Source of the DNA: Neonectria sp. B-13 | Taxonomy: Eukaryota; Ascomycota; Sordariomycetes; Hypocreales; Nectriaceae | Direction: 5' to 3' | NCBI GenBank assembly: GCA_002682825.1 | Contig: NOKP01000001.1 | Coordinates: 5,149,296 to 5,213,295 of the forward strand | DNA length: 64,000 nt | Shown here: piece by piece, positions 1 to 10,645 of the stretch | Numbering within the stretch: the first letter of the stretch is position 1 | Layout of the letters: every line of letters begins with the position of its first letter | The notes under the pieces: model-generated | The model's input: only the letters and a program-made list of their open reading frames with translations | The model's database searches: none | What the model was told of the DNA's origin: nothing | Made by a program: the position numbers and the translations under genes

Positions 1-153
1 AGGCAGGCAGGCAGGCCAGGAGGGCAAGGCGAGGAAAGGCAAACAAAGGCTGGGAAGGGGAGGAGGAGAAGATGGAACAAGGGCCGGGCTGACGAAGGGC
101 TCACGGGGACGCGGACGGGGACGGGGACGGGGACGGGAACGCAACGCAGGACT

Positions 154-252
<99 letters not shown>

Positions 253-253
253 N
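154..253. repeat. 99-nt poly-G run ending in one N
   Basis: An uninterrupted run of G from 154 to 252 is followed by a single ambiguous base. A homopolymer this long is far more likely to be a sequencing or assembly artefact at a hard-to-read G tract than biology. Similar G or C runs abut the other two gaps in the window. Confidence 0.9.
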
Positions 254-1894
254 ATGGATGGGCATCTATCGGCGAAGGGGTTGAAATGTGAGATGACGAT
301 GAGATGGCGAGATGGTGAGATGGTGAGATGGTGAGATGGGGCGGCGTCTGCAAGTGAGTGCCCCGTTTCAGCGTTCTCAGCCGCGCTGGGGGCGGCCTGA
401 AGCGGAAGTTGAAAGGAGCGAGTGGCCATGGAATGAAATGTTTCCCTGTTTGATTTGGACTAGCAGACCGGTGACCTGGGGCTGGTAAGGGAGAGTGTGA
501 CCTGTCAGCCAACGGTTCGCCAACGACCGGCTTCCACGTTAACTAACGAATGGAGGGAGGGAGGGATGGAGGGAGGGAGAGGGAGGGAGGGAAAGAGGGA
601 GGGATGGATGAGACTATCGTCGTCGTGAGGTGGTGTTGGTGATGTTGGTGGTGGTGGTGGTGGTGGTGGTGGTGGAGTGGAGGGATTCATTGATTGATGA
701 TGGGTCGAGTATCCATCCCGCTGTCAGTCTGCCACCCAAACCACCGTTCGCGCTCTGCCTGTATTGTACTGTACGCAGCTGTATCTCGATAGCGACAGCG
801 GCACGGGACGCTAGCGACGGGACCCCGGGTCAAGGGGTGAGGGATGGGAGGAAGCCGAGGATGGAGATCCAATTCCAGGTTGGTGGTTTGCTTCCCGTTG
901 AGTGGGTGCGCGTGTGTTTGTGCGTGGTTGGTTGGAGAAAGCTGCCCGCGTAAAGAAAGACCACGGCGGACAGCCCGTCCATCCCAGCCCCCAGCCCCCA
1001 GCTTCCCGGCCAGCTCGGTTCACGAGTTCATCGCAGCCAGCAAGCAAGCAACCCAACAAACAGCCAAGGGAGGGACCTATTCCTAGTTGACAAGAGTCTA
1101 GCAACCGCTCTCGATCGCCTTCCCCGCCCGCCTAGGACAGGACAGGGCAGGGTCGGTCTGACAACGGGGGTTAGGTTACCTACAACAAGGCCTTGTTCCG
1201 GGGCGTGTTATTCGCAGATAATATAGCCGTGTGTTGGTGGTACACTATAATATTCGTCGTCGCACAAGGACCCCCCTTCGAGTGTGACCATCCGTCGAGT
1301 AGACTACGGACGACAATGCAATGTCCTTTACGCGCAAGTCAGCGCTTGGTAACAGCCACGACGTACCCAGTTGGGACCGTTCTGCCAGGCGCATCCCTGG
1401 CCCTTTACCTTCTAGGCCATGTGCAGCCCTCCAAGCGTCCGGGGGGCGTGTTGCAACTTGCAAGCGTTTGCGTTTGCGTTTGCGTTTGCGCTGTTCTGCA
1501 AAACTACTTACCTACTGGCTAACTGGTTACGAATTACTACGTCTCACATTCTACACCTCACACCTCACACCTCGACTGGTCCCAAGTCCCAACGAGGCGG
1601 GAGGGCGACACATCGAGGGACCGTGAGACACCCGACACCTGATGGATAGCAAACCCTTCACCTCCACGCTCAGACTGTCACCGTCGCCCCAAACAGCGCT
1701 GCAAGCGCCGTGCTTCCCGATGGAGCTTCAGCTGGCGGGCAGGCAGAGGGGAGCTAGTCCATTACGTGGGTGCTAGGGCACTGGCATCGTCCAGAATGGC
1801 ATCATGGCTGCTTGCTTGGCCTGTCTTTTTCCCTCCCCCCCCATGCCCGTGCCCCGTGCCTCATGCCCCGTGCCCTCCCCGTGATGACCCCCCC

Positions 1895-2010
1895 NNNNNN
1901 NNNNNNNNNNNNNNNNNNNNNNNNNNNNNNNNNNNNNNNNNNNNNNNNNNNNNNNNNNNNNNNNNNNNNNNNNNNNNNNNNNNNNNNNNNNNNNNNNNNN
2001 NNNNNNNNNN
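1895..2010. other. assembly gap (116 N) flanked by a duplicated 47-bp sequence
   Basis: Ns fill 1895-2010. The 47 bases before the gap (1848-1894) are repeated directly after it (2011-2057), both ending in a poly-C run. This is the signature of two contig ends that overlap at a homopolymer but were not merged. The real gap is therefore probably zero or slightly negative in length. Confidence 0.85.
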
Positions 2011-4105
2011 CGTGCCCCGTGCCTCATGCCCCGTGCCCTCCCCGTGATGACCCCCCCCCCCCCCTCACTCCGTTTGCCCCGTACGTGCCTCCGCGGTCCG
2101 TGTGTGGGCATCGGAGGGCGGAGGGCCAGGAGAAGGAGGGAGGGAGGGAGAGGGATGGTTCTTGACCGGTCTATCGGTCTGTCGGTCTGTGTCTAGTTTA
2201 TTGTGATAGATGACCAACCCGGAAACAAAAAGAGACTGGTAGAGACTGGTACCTAGCGATGGCCTCGTTTGCATTTCTCCCCCAGCCCAGTGGTGTTTCA
2301 TTTCAGCTCTGGCTTGCTAAGGCACCTACCTGTCTACGAATACCGCGTCTTGATTGACTAACTCGCGGCTGGCTGGATCGATTCGGGTTGGGTTTCGCCT
2401 GCCCCGGTGGATTTCACGCGTCGGACTGCCTCGCTTTGCATTGCATTACATTACATTACATTACATTACACTGCACTGCCTTGCTTAACCTTGCCTCACA
2501 ACACATCGACCCACGACACGATGGCTCTGGAAAAACAAAGCCTTCAATCACAGACATCTCACTTGGCGAAACACCAACCAATCAACCACCCATCGCCGGT
2601 AACTCACCCCCACGGGCTGCACGAAGCCATTCCCTACCTCGGACACTGCCCAGCATGCAGTCTGCTCCCGAAAAGAACTCCTCTCTGACAAAATGCCAAC
2701 AATGGACCAAGGCGGTTCTGTACGAAGCCGTTCCTGTACGAAGCCGCTTCCGTCCGTACGAGGCAAGTTACGCAAAGGCAACCAAGCTTCCTTATTACAT
2801 GGGCTCTCCCTCCCGTCTTTCCATCGCATCTCACAAACCATGTACAGACACCAAAGCGGAAAAGGGGGACCAAGGCCAATTCCCGTCACGGGCTGCGTGC
2901 AGGTCGGCGTGGCTGCAGGCTCGCCTTCTAGGAAACTTGGGGGCGTTTTCGGTGTGGGCGGCTCTGCCAACCTGCGCCGAAGCTCGCGTCTATTCGTGGC
3001 CGGTGGGCATCCTTCTTAATTCTCGTCACACTTGTCCGCCGGGCCTGCTGCACTTGAGGCAATCAAGCAATCCACTACTACAAAAGAGGTGTGAATGTGG
3101 TGCGCAGGACGCCCCGCGAGCTGACAGATTTCGTCGCGCATCTCCAGCCTGAACCCGCATGCCACCAATGCCCATCATCATGGATCTTACCCGGTCAACC
3201 CAGTCCGCCCCTGTCAAATCCAGTGTATGCAATATCCTGTTATCAATCTGGACAGGCGACCACCTGTCCCCGGGCCTACTAGTAGATTCCACATATACGA
3301 AGTATTCCTATCCTCCCGGTCCTCGTCCTCCACTCTTTGTGGCATGCACTACAGTAGCTGATATGTCACTGAGGCGGCCTTTGTCGTACCCTTTCCCTTC
3401 CCCTCCCCTTCCCTTCCCGCTATGAATACGTTCCTGTCTCTTTTTGACTTGTAAAATTTTCTGGCCTCGTTCCTTTTTCTTTTCTTTTTGTGTGGCTTCC
3501 AGTCACCACTCTGCCTCACGCCGCCCTCATCCTATCACGGCCCTCCCGAAAACCCCGACGTCTTATCACCTTTTTGAGGTCATCTTTCGCCGCGCCGCTC
3601 CCATCTGGCAACAACCACAGTGTCAAGTGCGTGCCAAGTGCGTGCCATCCCGCGGATTGCCCCATGTTCTCGATGCCCCCATGTCCCCAGTTCGATACAG
3701 CCTGTGAAGCCTCCACTGCGACCCTGCTGCGTACCCATGTCCATGGATGGCCTCAGAAACTCAGCTGCTGCTGTCTCTCTTTCACAACCTTGACCCGGCA
3801 AAATGACAAAAAGGCCTCGCTCGTTGTTCCTTCCTGATTCACTCTCGGCTGCCTTTCTTCTTCTTTTCTGGTCCGATATGATCCGTCATCTATCGTCCAT
3901 CGCCCATCGTCCATCGTCCCCCCATCCCCACATTATCGCTTCCACTAGTGCATATGCACCGCAGCGCCAACTGCTAACTAACTGCTAACGTGCCAACTAA
4001 CACCGACGCTGCAGTGCAGGCAGAGCAATGCAATGCCAGCATCCACTTTACTTCACTTACTTCCAAATCACTTTCACTTCCCATTCTCGCAGCCTGTCAC
4101 TCACT

Positions 4106-4135
4106 CATTCTCATTCTCATTCTCATTCTCATTCT
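4106..4135 (+). repeat. CATTCT hexamer microsatellite (5 copies)
   Basis: Five consecutive CATTCT units are followed by CTTTGT-like units. It lies inside a C/T-rich tract and in no supported gene. Confidence 0.8.
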
Positions 4136-5299
4136 CTTTGTCTTTGTCTTTCTCACTCCCTCATTGTCCCTGTACAGAGGAGTCGTCCCCCGGCTACGCA
4201 CCCTGGCCGCTCCCCACCGTCCGTGTCAGCTCTATCCCTGCTGCACATCCCCAGAAGCACAACATCCAAAAGGAAGGGGAGTGTGCAAAAATGCCCCCCT
4301 CGGTCAAGGGTGCCAAAGTAAATCTGGCAGATCCAACCCAGGAAAACGAAAGGAAACCCATAGCAAAGAAAACAAAAACTAGAACCGGACCTAAAACCGA
4401 AACCCAGCGGAACTCGGAAAAGAAAGCAAGCAACAGAATGGAACCGCTGTGACCGAAGATGAATGACAGACAAGTCAACATGTTCCCGATGCGTCACCTG
4501 TTGTTCCAGATTCGTAATCCGTCAAAACTAACCCGTCACATTTCTCTATGAATATCCGCGCCTCTGTCTCTCCCTCTGACTCGACTGTACCTACCTCTGG
4601 CCGTCACCGTCTTGCTCGACCTGTGGAGACCGATGAATCAGAACATTAGTTGCGGACCCCGAGATCGGCACGGCGTCCACTAACAAACGACTAACAACAA
4701 CCAACAACCAACAACCAACAGCCAAACCAGCCTCCTCCACCGCCAACCCACATCGTCACCATACCCCCGTGAAGTGATTCTCTCGCTTCTTCTTTGTCAT
4801 GTGCTGTGCTGCCATGCGTGCACGATGCGCCTCGTCGCTGGAGCAGCTGAATAGTTTAGAATGAACGAATCAGTCTTCAGTTGCCGCCATTCACATCCCC
4901 ACGATATCATCATTGCTGCTTCCGCCTCGATGCCCAACCCCAGAACCCGGCCTCTTTTTTGGCGCTGACTCGTCCCGCTCTGTTCAGCTCTTCTACCGCT
5001 CTCTGCCTTCCTGCCTCAGCTCGTCATATCCTCGTCAACGTGCTTTTCGGGGTATTTCTCCATTGGCCATGTTACGGATACATACCTAGTATATCCACTG
5101 TTTGGTCTACATACAGCTGGTTTACCTAATGTAGTTCCCGTTCCTCTCCGCAATGCCCGCTTCTCGCTTCTACTGCTTCTACGCTGTAGCCGCTCCCACT
5201 CCCACTTGTCGCCTTTTAATCTCTTACGCCGCCCCCGTTCCCTCTGCTGTACCTGTACGCACACGCAGTGCTCTGTACTCTATCACATTCCCCCATAGC

Positions 5300-7966
5300 T
5301 TAGATCTTGTTCACCAATCCTCGCTCTGCCTTGAGCTGCGTCAGCTTCTCGAGCGCCTCGTCCACCGGCACTAGCGAGCCCTTGGTCTGGGTGCTCTGGT
5401 CGTCTCGGTTTCGGATGTTCAGGGTGCGGGTCTTGGCCTCCTCGGCACCGACGACTGTGTATACATGTTAGCTGCGGCACCGCATGACGCTATATGGGGC
5501 TTGGCTCTTACCGAAGATGAAGTTGTACTGCTCCAGCTGGCCAGTACGGATCTTCTTCTGGAAAGTGTTGCTGCTCAGGTCCACATCGATGAAGATTCCC
5601 TTCGCCTTAAAGATGCTCTGCACCTCGTTGGCGTAGTCGTTGACTGCGGGCATGACGGGCACAACTAGGATCTGGCGCGGGCTCAGCCAGAACGGCCACT
5701 TGCCGGCAAAGTGCTCGGTGAGCACGCCAAACATGCGCTCGAAGCTGCCCATGATGGCTCGGTGGATCATCACGGGGCGCGAGTATCCGGCAGGCAGTTC
5801 CTCCGCGGGATCGCTGCCGTCGCTGACACCGCTTTCCTCCTTGCTTGCCACGTATCGAAGCTTGAATCGTCGCGGGAGGTTAAAGTCTAGCTGGATAGTA
5901 CCGCACTGGTGGTCTCGGCGGAGCGCATCGTACAGCGTGATGTCGATCTTGGGGCCGTAGAAAGCACCGTCGCCAGGGTTCATTTCCCACTTGGCATCGT
6001 GGCTCTGGGCGAAGGCATTCAGAGCCTCCTCGAGCTTCGCCTCAGCTAGGTCCCAAGTAGCGATGTCGCCAACGTACTTCTCGGGGCGGGTCGAGAGCTT
6101 CAGCTTGAACGAGAAGCCGAAGACGCCGTAAACGCTGTTCAGGAAGTCAAAAGCTCCCTCAATCTCATCTCGGATCTAGTGCGTATCAGTATGCGCTCGG
6201 TCAACCACCTGTCGCATTTAACGTACCTGGTCGACGGTGCAGAAGATGTGGGCATCATCCTGCTGGAAACGACGAACTCGGGTCAGTCCAGAGAGGGCGC
6301 CGGAAAACTCGTTTCGGTGCAGCACGCCAAAGTCGGCCATCCTCCAGGGCAGGTCCTTGTGGGAGACGTCGGAGTGAGCGAAGATCTTGCAGTGTCCTGG
6401 GCAGTTCATGGGCTTCAAGCCGTAGCGCTCCTTCTCGACATCGAAGGTGAACATGTTCTCCTCGTAATGTCCCCAATGACCAGAAACCTTCCACAGGTCG
6501 GCCTTGTACACGTTGGGAGTCATGACCTCCTCAAATCCGCGATTTCGGTATTCGCCCTTGATCAGGTCCACGAGGGCATTGTAGATGCGCACGCCGTGCG
6601 GTAGGAAGAAGGTAGAACCGGGGGAAGCCTCGTCGAAGAAGAAGAGCTTCTGGTCCTGGCCAATCTTTCGGTGGTTGCGCTTCGCGGCCTCGGCAAGGAA
6701 ATGCTTGTACTCCTCGAGCTGCTTCTTGTCAGGGAAAGAGATACCAGCAATTCGCTGGACCGACTCGTTGTTGCTGTCACCGAGCCAGTAGGCGGCTGAG
6801 TTCTGTGTGCTTGTCAGATTATTTGTAGCCCTTGTCCGTGTCCTTAACGGTGGTTGTGATAACATACCCTAAGCACGGCGAAGGCCTTGATGTTACCAGT
6901 GTGGGGGACGTGAGGACCTCTGCACAGATCGATGAGGGGACCGCATCGGTAGACAGTGCTTTTGGTGCCGTCGGGGACTCGCTGGTTGATGAAATACTCC
7001 TTATACTTGCTGTATTTGAACATCTCCAGCAGCTCGTCCTTGGTCATCTCAAGACGCTCAAAGGGCTGCTTAGCCTTGATGATGTTGTTGGAGAGGGACT
7101 CCAAGCCCTTCTTGTCTTCGTCGGCAATGGCCTGGCTTTTGGGTCGTTAGCATGGACTTCGCAAAGGGCCAACGCATACGTACCCTTCCATATTGGCCAT
7201 ATCATAGTAAAAGCCGGGGGGGTCCTCGGTAGGGGGACCGTTGCAGAGGTAGCATCCGAAACGTCGCTCCGCAGCCTCTCCGAGAATATGGGCCGAGGAG
7301 TGCCAGAAGACCTTCTTGCCTGCATTTACCATCAGCTACACGCTCAATTCCCCGTGGTATTCCTAGAAGGTTCGTTCTACCTTCAGTGTGTTCGAAGTCG
7401 AGCAGCTCGAGCTTGCAGCTCTTCTCCAGGGGTCGGGTCAGATCCCACAGCTCGCCGTCGACCATGGAGATGACGGTGCGCTCAAGCAGGGACTTGGAGA
7501 TGCCCTTGGCGATGGCCGCGGGGGTGGTCTCCCATGAAGTTCCGATGTGCTCCTTGCCATTGGGCAGGGAAACGGTGATTTCCTCGCGAGGTTGCGCTGG
7601 GGGCTTGTCAGTCGATTTCGCGAGACGCGGGGGACCGTGGTTCACCACCCACCAGCAATCTCGGCGTCCTGGCGGGCCTTGATCTTGTCAAAGATGTCAA
7701 GGCGGTGCTGAATGAACTCGGGGGATTCCGGCAGCTAAGTACCAATCTCAGTTAGCCAGCGCAACAGCAGCGACAGGACGATTCGGGAGGACGAGATCGC
7801 GGGAGGTGGCACTAACCTCGAGACCAGCCGACTTGGAGCCCTTGGCGGCCTTGTCTTTGGGCGGCTTCTCCTTCTTCTCCTTGGGTTGCTTTGCGGGGCG
7901 AGACGGAAGGCTCTGCTCGGGGGCACCCTCGGCCGCCTTGGGGGCCTCAGCTTGTTCGGACGACAT
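5300..7966 (-). CDS. THS1: threonyl-tRNA synthetase (cytosolic type), 8 exons
   Basis: Charges tRNA-Thr with threonine in ATP-dependent protein synthesis. Exons on the minus strand: 7966-7817, 7734-7653, 7596-7381, 7319-7184, 7135-6868, 6802-6227, 6175-5512 and 5454-5300. All phases close, giving 748 residues, normal for the family. A Lys-rich N-terminal extension (1-50) precedes a TGS domain (about 80-145). The second additional domain carries HxxxH (H156, H160) used in editing. The class II core has Cys418 in MNCPGHC and His469 in DDAHIFC, spaced 51 residues apart as in bacterial enzymes, with the third zinc His in PVMIHRA. The C-terminal anticodon-binding domain ends in VNKI. An in-frame ATG lies 26 codons upstream at 8044 (see findings). 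I chose 7966 because it begins the usual cytosolic Lys/Glu-rich extension. Confidence 0.96.
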
Positions 7967-8582
7967 GATGTGAACTCGACTCGACTCGCGGTGTTGCAGT
8001 TGTGGTGGAAGAAGTTGCGGTCTTGGATGGCGGGGCAGGGGCATTATACGCGAGGTGGGGTTGAGTCACTGAGCCCCTAGTCGACCCTCCACCAGATAAT
8101 CGGCAGATCCTCGGCCACCTATGCCTGACAGCCTGGACGCAGCAACAAATGAATGCATGGCACATCGGACAGTTCTTCCCCGGCTTGCTCATCTATGACT
8201 CCTTGCAGGACGCTATTCAATGGGCAGATGATTTGCAATGCAACGATAGAACTCCCGTGTAAGGGGCAACAGCCAATCGTTCCACCCAGAGGTCAAGTCA
8301 GGGTCGTTTGTTTGTAAGGCTGAGTCCGCTTCCATGACATGACAAGTTGAGACCATGATGCCCCTCGCAAAGAGCTCAGAAAATCGATGAAAATTGCCAC
8401 TTGATGCTACGAGGCACTCCGGAGAAGCCCAGGAAATTCATGTCAACACAAGTTCATTACTCCAAAAATAAAAAGGGGGGTATCAGGCCATTCTCCAACC
8501 GAAGCAAAACCTAGAACGCCGCGGCCATGCCATGCCATGCCATGCGATAGACCGCAAGATACGAAAACCGACAAGGGCTTTA
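7967..8582. other. upstream region of the ThrRS gene and 3' flank of the zinc-finger gene
   Basis: No separate gene is visible. The interval contains the ThrRS 5' leader, including the upstream in-frame ATG at 8044-8042, and the downstream flank of the next minus-strand gene. Confidence 0.6.
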
Positions 8583-9433
8583 TCACAGCCCATATCGGGT
8601 GACGCACTCCTCCCGGTGCGCCTCCAAGCAATCCAGCGCGCAAACCCTTGTCCCGCACTTCATACACCGCACCCGTCCCCAGTACCCACAGACCTCGCAG
8701 AACACCCTCACCGGGTACTTGCCGTCCCAGTCCCCCGTGGCCTCGCCGTAGTTGAGCGGTGGCTGCGCGAGAAGCTTTCGGAGTTCCTCGTCCGACGGCG
8801 TCTCAGGTACGCGTGATGCGAGCAACGGGTCCGAGTCTCCCTGGAGGGAGGGCGGTGGGGACCTGTATGGAGGCGGGAGCACGGGCGGGAGGTCTGCGTC
8901 GGCCATCTGGGTGTCTTCTTCTGGCGCCGGTTGTCGGGAAGCGGAGGACGTGTCCCTCTTGTTGTTCGCAACCGGCTTTTTGCTGTTCGCGCTGGCAGCG
9001 TTCGAGCGAGAGGACGTAGCAGGGTTGGACTCGGTCAATGCCTGCAGGGCTAAGAAATCGTCGAGATGGTTCCCAAACGTCTTCTGCGACTGCAAAATCT
9101 TTCGAACATTCGGCGTGTGCTTTCCCTGGGCTTCTCGAATTAGCTTCAAGTGGAACTCGGCCGGAACCAAACCAGCCTACCCCTTCCACTCTTCACCGGC
9201 AGCGGTATTGTGTTGTCTCTTCCACCATCGCGATCGAGCGCCTCCGCCTCCTTGCGCCTCTTCGTCTCCTGCCGGACTGTCAAGTCGCCAATGCTGAGGC
9301 CCGGCACGTTCCTCGCTCGTTTTCGTTTCGCGGGCGCCGTCGAGCGGTTGATCGCGGTGTCCGGGACGTAGGCCCAGCCAGGCGCCGCGGTGGTCTTAGC
9401 GCCGGCAAGCTCGATGACCCCGAAGTTGTTCAT
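8583..9433 (-). CDS. VPS71: HIT-type zinc-finger protein, Vps71/Swc6 (ZNHIT1) family
   Basis: Predicted subunit of the SWR1 chromatin-remodelling complex, which deposits histone H2A.Z. Exon 1 is 9433-9197 and exon 2 is 9125-8583. The 71-nt intron has a GTGAAG donor, a GCTAATTC branch-like element and a CCCAG acceptor, giving 259 aa. A downstream donor GTAGGC with acceptor GAGAAG would also keep the frame, so the junction is a choice. The N-terminal half is basic, followed by the conserved region around RKILQSQKTF. The last 40 residues form the HIT zinc finger, with Cys pairs in CEVCG and CMKCG, then CALDC, then EAHREEC. The C-terminal position of the finger is characteristic of this family. 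It shares a 305-bp bidirectional promoter with the divergent gene at 9739. Confidence 0.85.
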
Positions 9434-9738
9434 TGTCGAGTGCAGGCGGACACCATTGGAAGAAACGAGCCGGGTAGCATTCGCCTCGATAAATCGTTGA
9501 TAACTTGTGAGCTCTCTCGAGTTGGACCTCGTAGCACATGTAAAGAGTCCCAGCTCCGGAAAATCCGCCTCCCAGCTCCGGCTCCCTGGCGCCCAGTGTG
9601 ACGTAGCCAATCACGCGCCAGCACACCTCCAGCAGATATTCCGACCACCCGGTGACGAGCTACAACGACACTCATCGCAACAAGCTCCCTCAATCAAAGC
9701 CCCCCTCCAAAACACCGCACCTCCCACGCGATCCAACC
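9434..9738. promoter_or_regulatory. 305-bp divergent promoter region
   Basis: Separates the start codons of the VPS71-like gene (-) and the small mitochondrial protein gene (+). It must contain both promoters. No clear TATA box is visible. Confidence 0.5.
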
Positions 9739-10223
9739 ATGTCCCTGGCGTCGAGAGTCCTGTCAAGCAGCAGCCGCGCGCTGGCTGCGCGAAGCTTCCA
9801 CACCACTGCCCGACGAATGGCCGACGCCTCGCCCCTCCCGGCCCGAAAACCCATGGGAGCTTTCCGTGGAGGGTGAGTCGGCGCACATCCCACCGAAGCA
9901 TTGACAACCCGCGAACTGGACAGCTGACGATGGCGTTCGCCTACGATTAGACTATTCGGCTTCCTTCTCGGCAGCACCCTATCCGGCGGCGCTGCCTACA
10001 GCTATCTCCTCAAGGAGTACAAGATCTCCAACGACCTCTTGACCGAGGATATCTATGTATGTGCCCAACATTGGCCCGAGGCTATCCCTCAAAGCCAATT
10101 GCTTCGTTACTATTTTGGTTACCCGGAAAGCTAACTGCGCAATTGCAGACTCTCCAGGCCTCCGTTACCCGTCTGAGCAACTACGTCCAGAGCATAGAGC
10201 AGAAGACTCAGGGAAAGAAGTGA
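9739..10223 (+). CDS. small mitochondrial single-pass membrane protein, uncharacterised
   Basis: Three exons (9739-9872, 9951-10056, 10149-10223) encode 104 aa. Residues 1 to about 30 form an Arg/Ser-rich amphipathic presequence with a likely cleavage region around ARSFHTTARR. A Gly-rich hydrophobic segment (about residues 45-65, FGFLLGSTLSGGAAYSYLL) then reads as one inner-membrane span. A short soluble tail, with heptad-like Leu/Val in TLQASVTRLSNYV, ends in KK. Introns have GTGAGT and GTATGT donors and TTAG and GCAG acceptors. I do not recognise a named family. It looks like a conserved fungal mitochondrial protein with an intermembrane-space or matrix coiled-coil tail. It lies tail to tail with PDI. 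Confidence 0.75.
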
Positions 10224-10645
10224 AGGGAGCCAGAGTCGAGGGAAATGTATAACAGATTGGACCGAGTCGGGCTCCCTTCAACCCTCAGGACGGGTTAGGG
10301 TGAAATCCAACCATAAGTTCCGTTGCTGGTCATCTTCGAATTGTAGCATGCAACTATTCAAGATCACGGGAAGGCATGCATGTACCTATGTATATATGTG
10401 CTATGCTGTAAAAACATCTGTAAAATTCCCAGATGCATTCTAGACCTGTCTTCACAGCTGATTTTACAGCTACGCTTTTTTCACTTTACATTGCAGTCAA
10501 GGCGAGAAGAGCAAGCGTGATCGTAAAGAGTCCAATTCTGACGCGGAAACTATGAAACCTCAGTGCATTCCAATAAGCGCACCATTCAAACCCGCGCCCG
10601 TGAAATCAAATATGCCCTTTTTTGCGTGCTAATGTGACATCAAGT
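10224..10645. other. convergent 3' flank
   Basis: About 420 bp between two converging genes. It presumably contains both 3' UTRs and polyadenylation signals and has no coding potential. Confidence 0.6.

Larger units (their letters stand above)
1..5299. other. gene-free, low-complexity left end
   Basis: No ORF here has convincing protein character. The interval is rich in simple repeats: GGGGAC repeats near 110-140, GAGATGGT repeats near 300-340, GGGA/GGAGGG tracts at 550-610, a GGT run at 645-675, GCGTTT repeats at 1464-1487, ATTAC repeats near 2440-2475 and CATTCT repeats at 4106-4135. Pyrimidine-rich stretches from 3400 to 5250 resemble fungal promoter/leader DNA, but no rightward gene follows them, because the next gene is on the minus strand and ends at 5300. 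It is interrupted by a G homopolymer and an N gap, so a gene lost in the gap cannot be excluded. Confidence 0.6.

Noticed and set aside
1766..2165. ORFs running through the N gap
   Set aside because: They exist only because N codons were translated as X; the flanking sequence is a duplicated contig end.
2438..2476. ATTAC/TTGCA short repeats resembling a repeat array
   Set aside because: Simple microsatellite without spacers; not a CRISPR array, and the window is eukaryotic.
4033..4452. 139-codon plus-strand ORF with SFSFSFSF repeat
   Set aside because: The repeat is the translation of the CATTCT microsatellite, and the tail has no domain.
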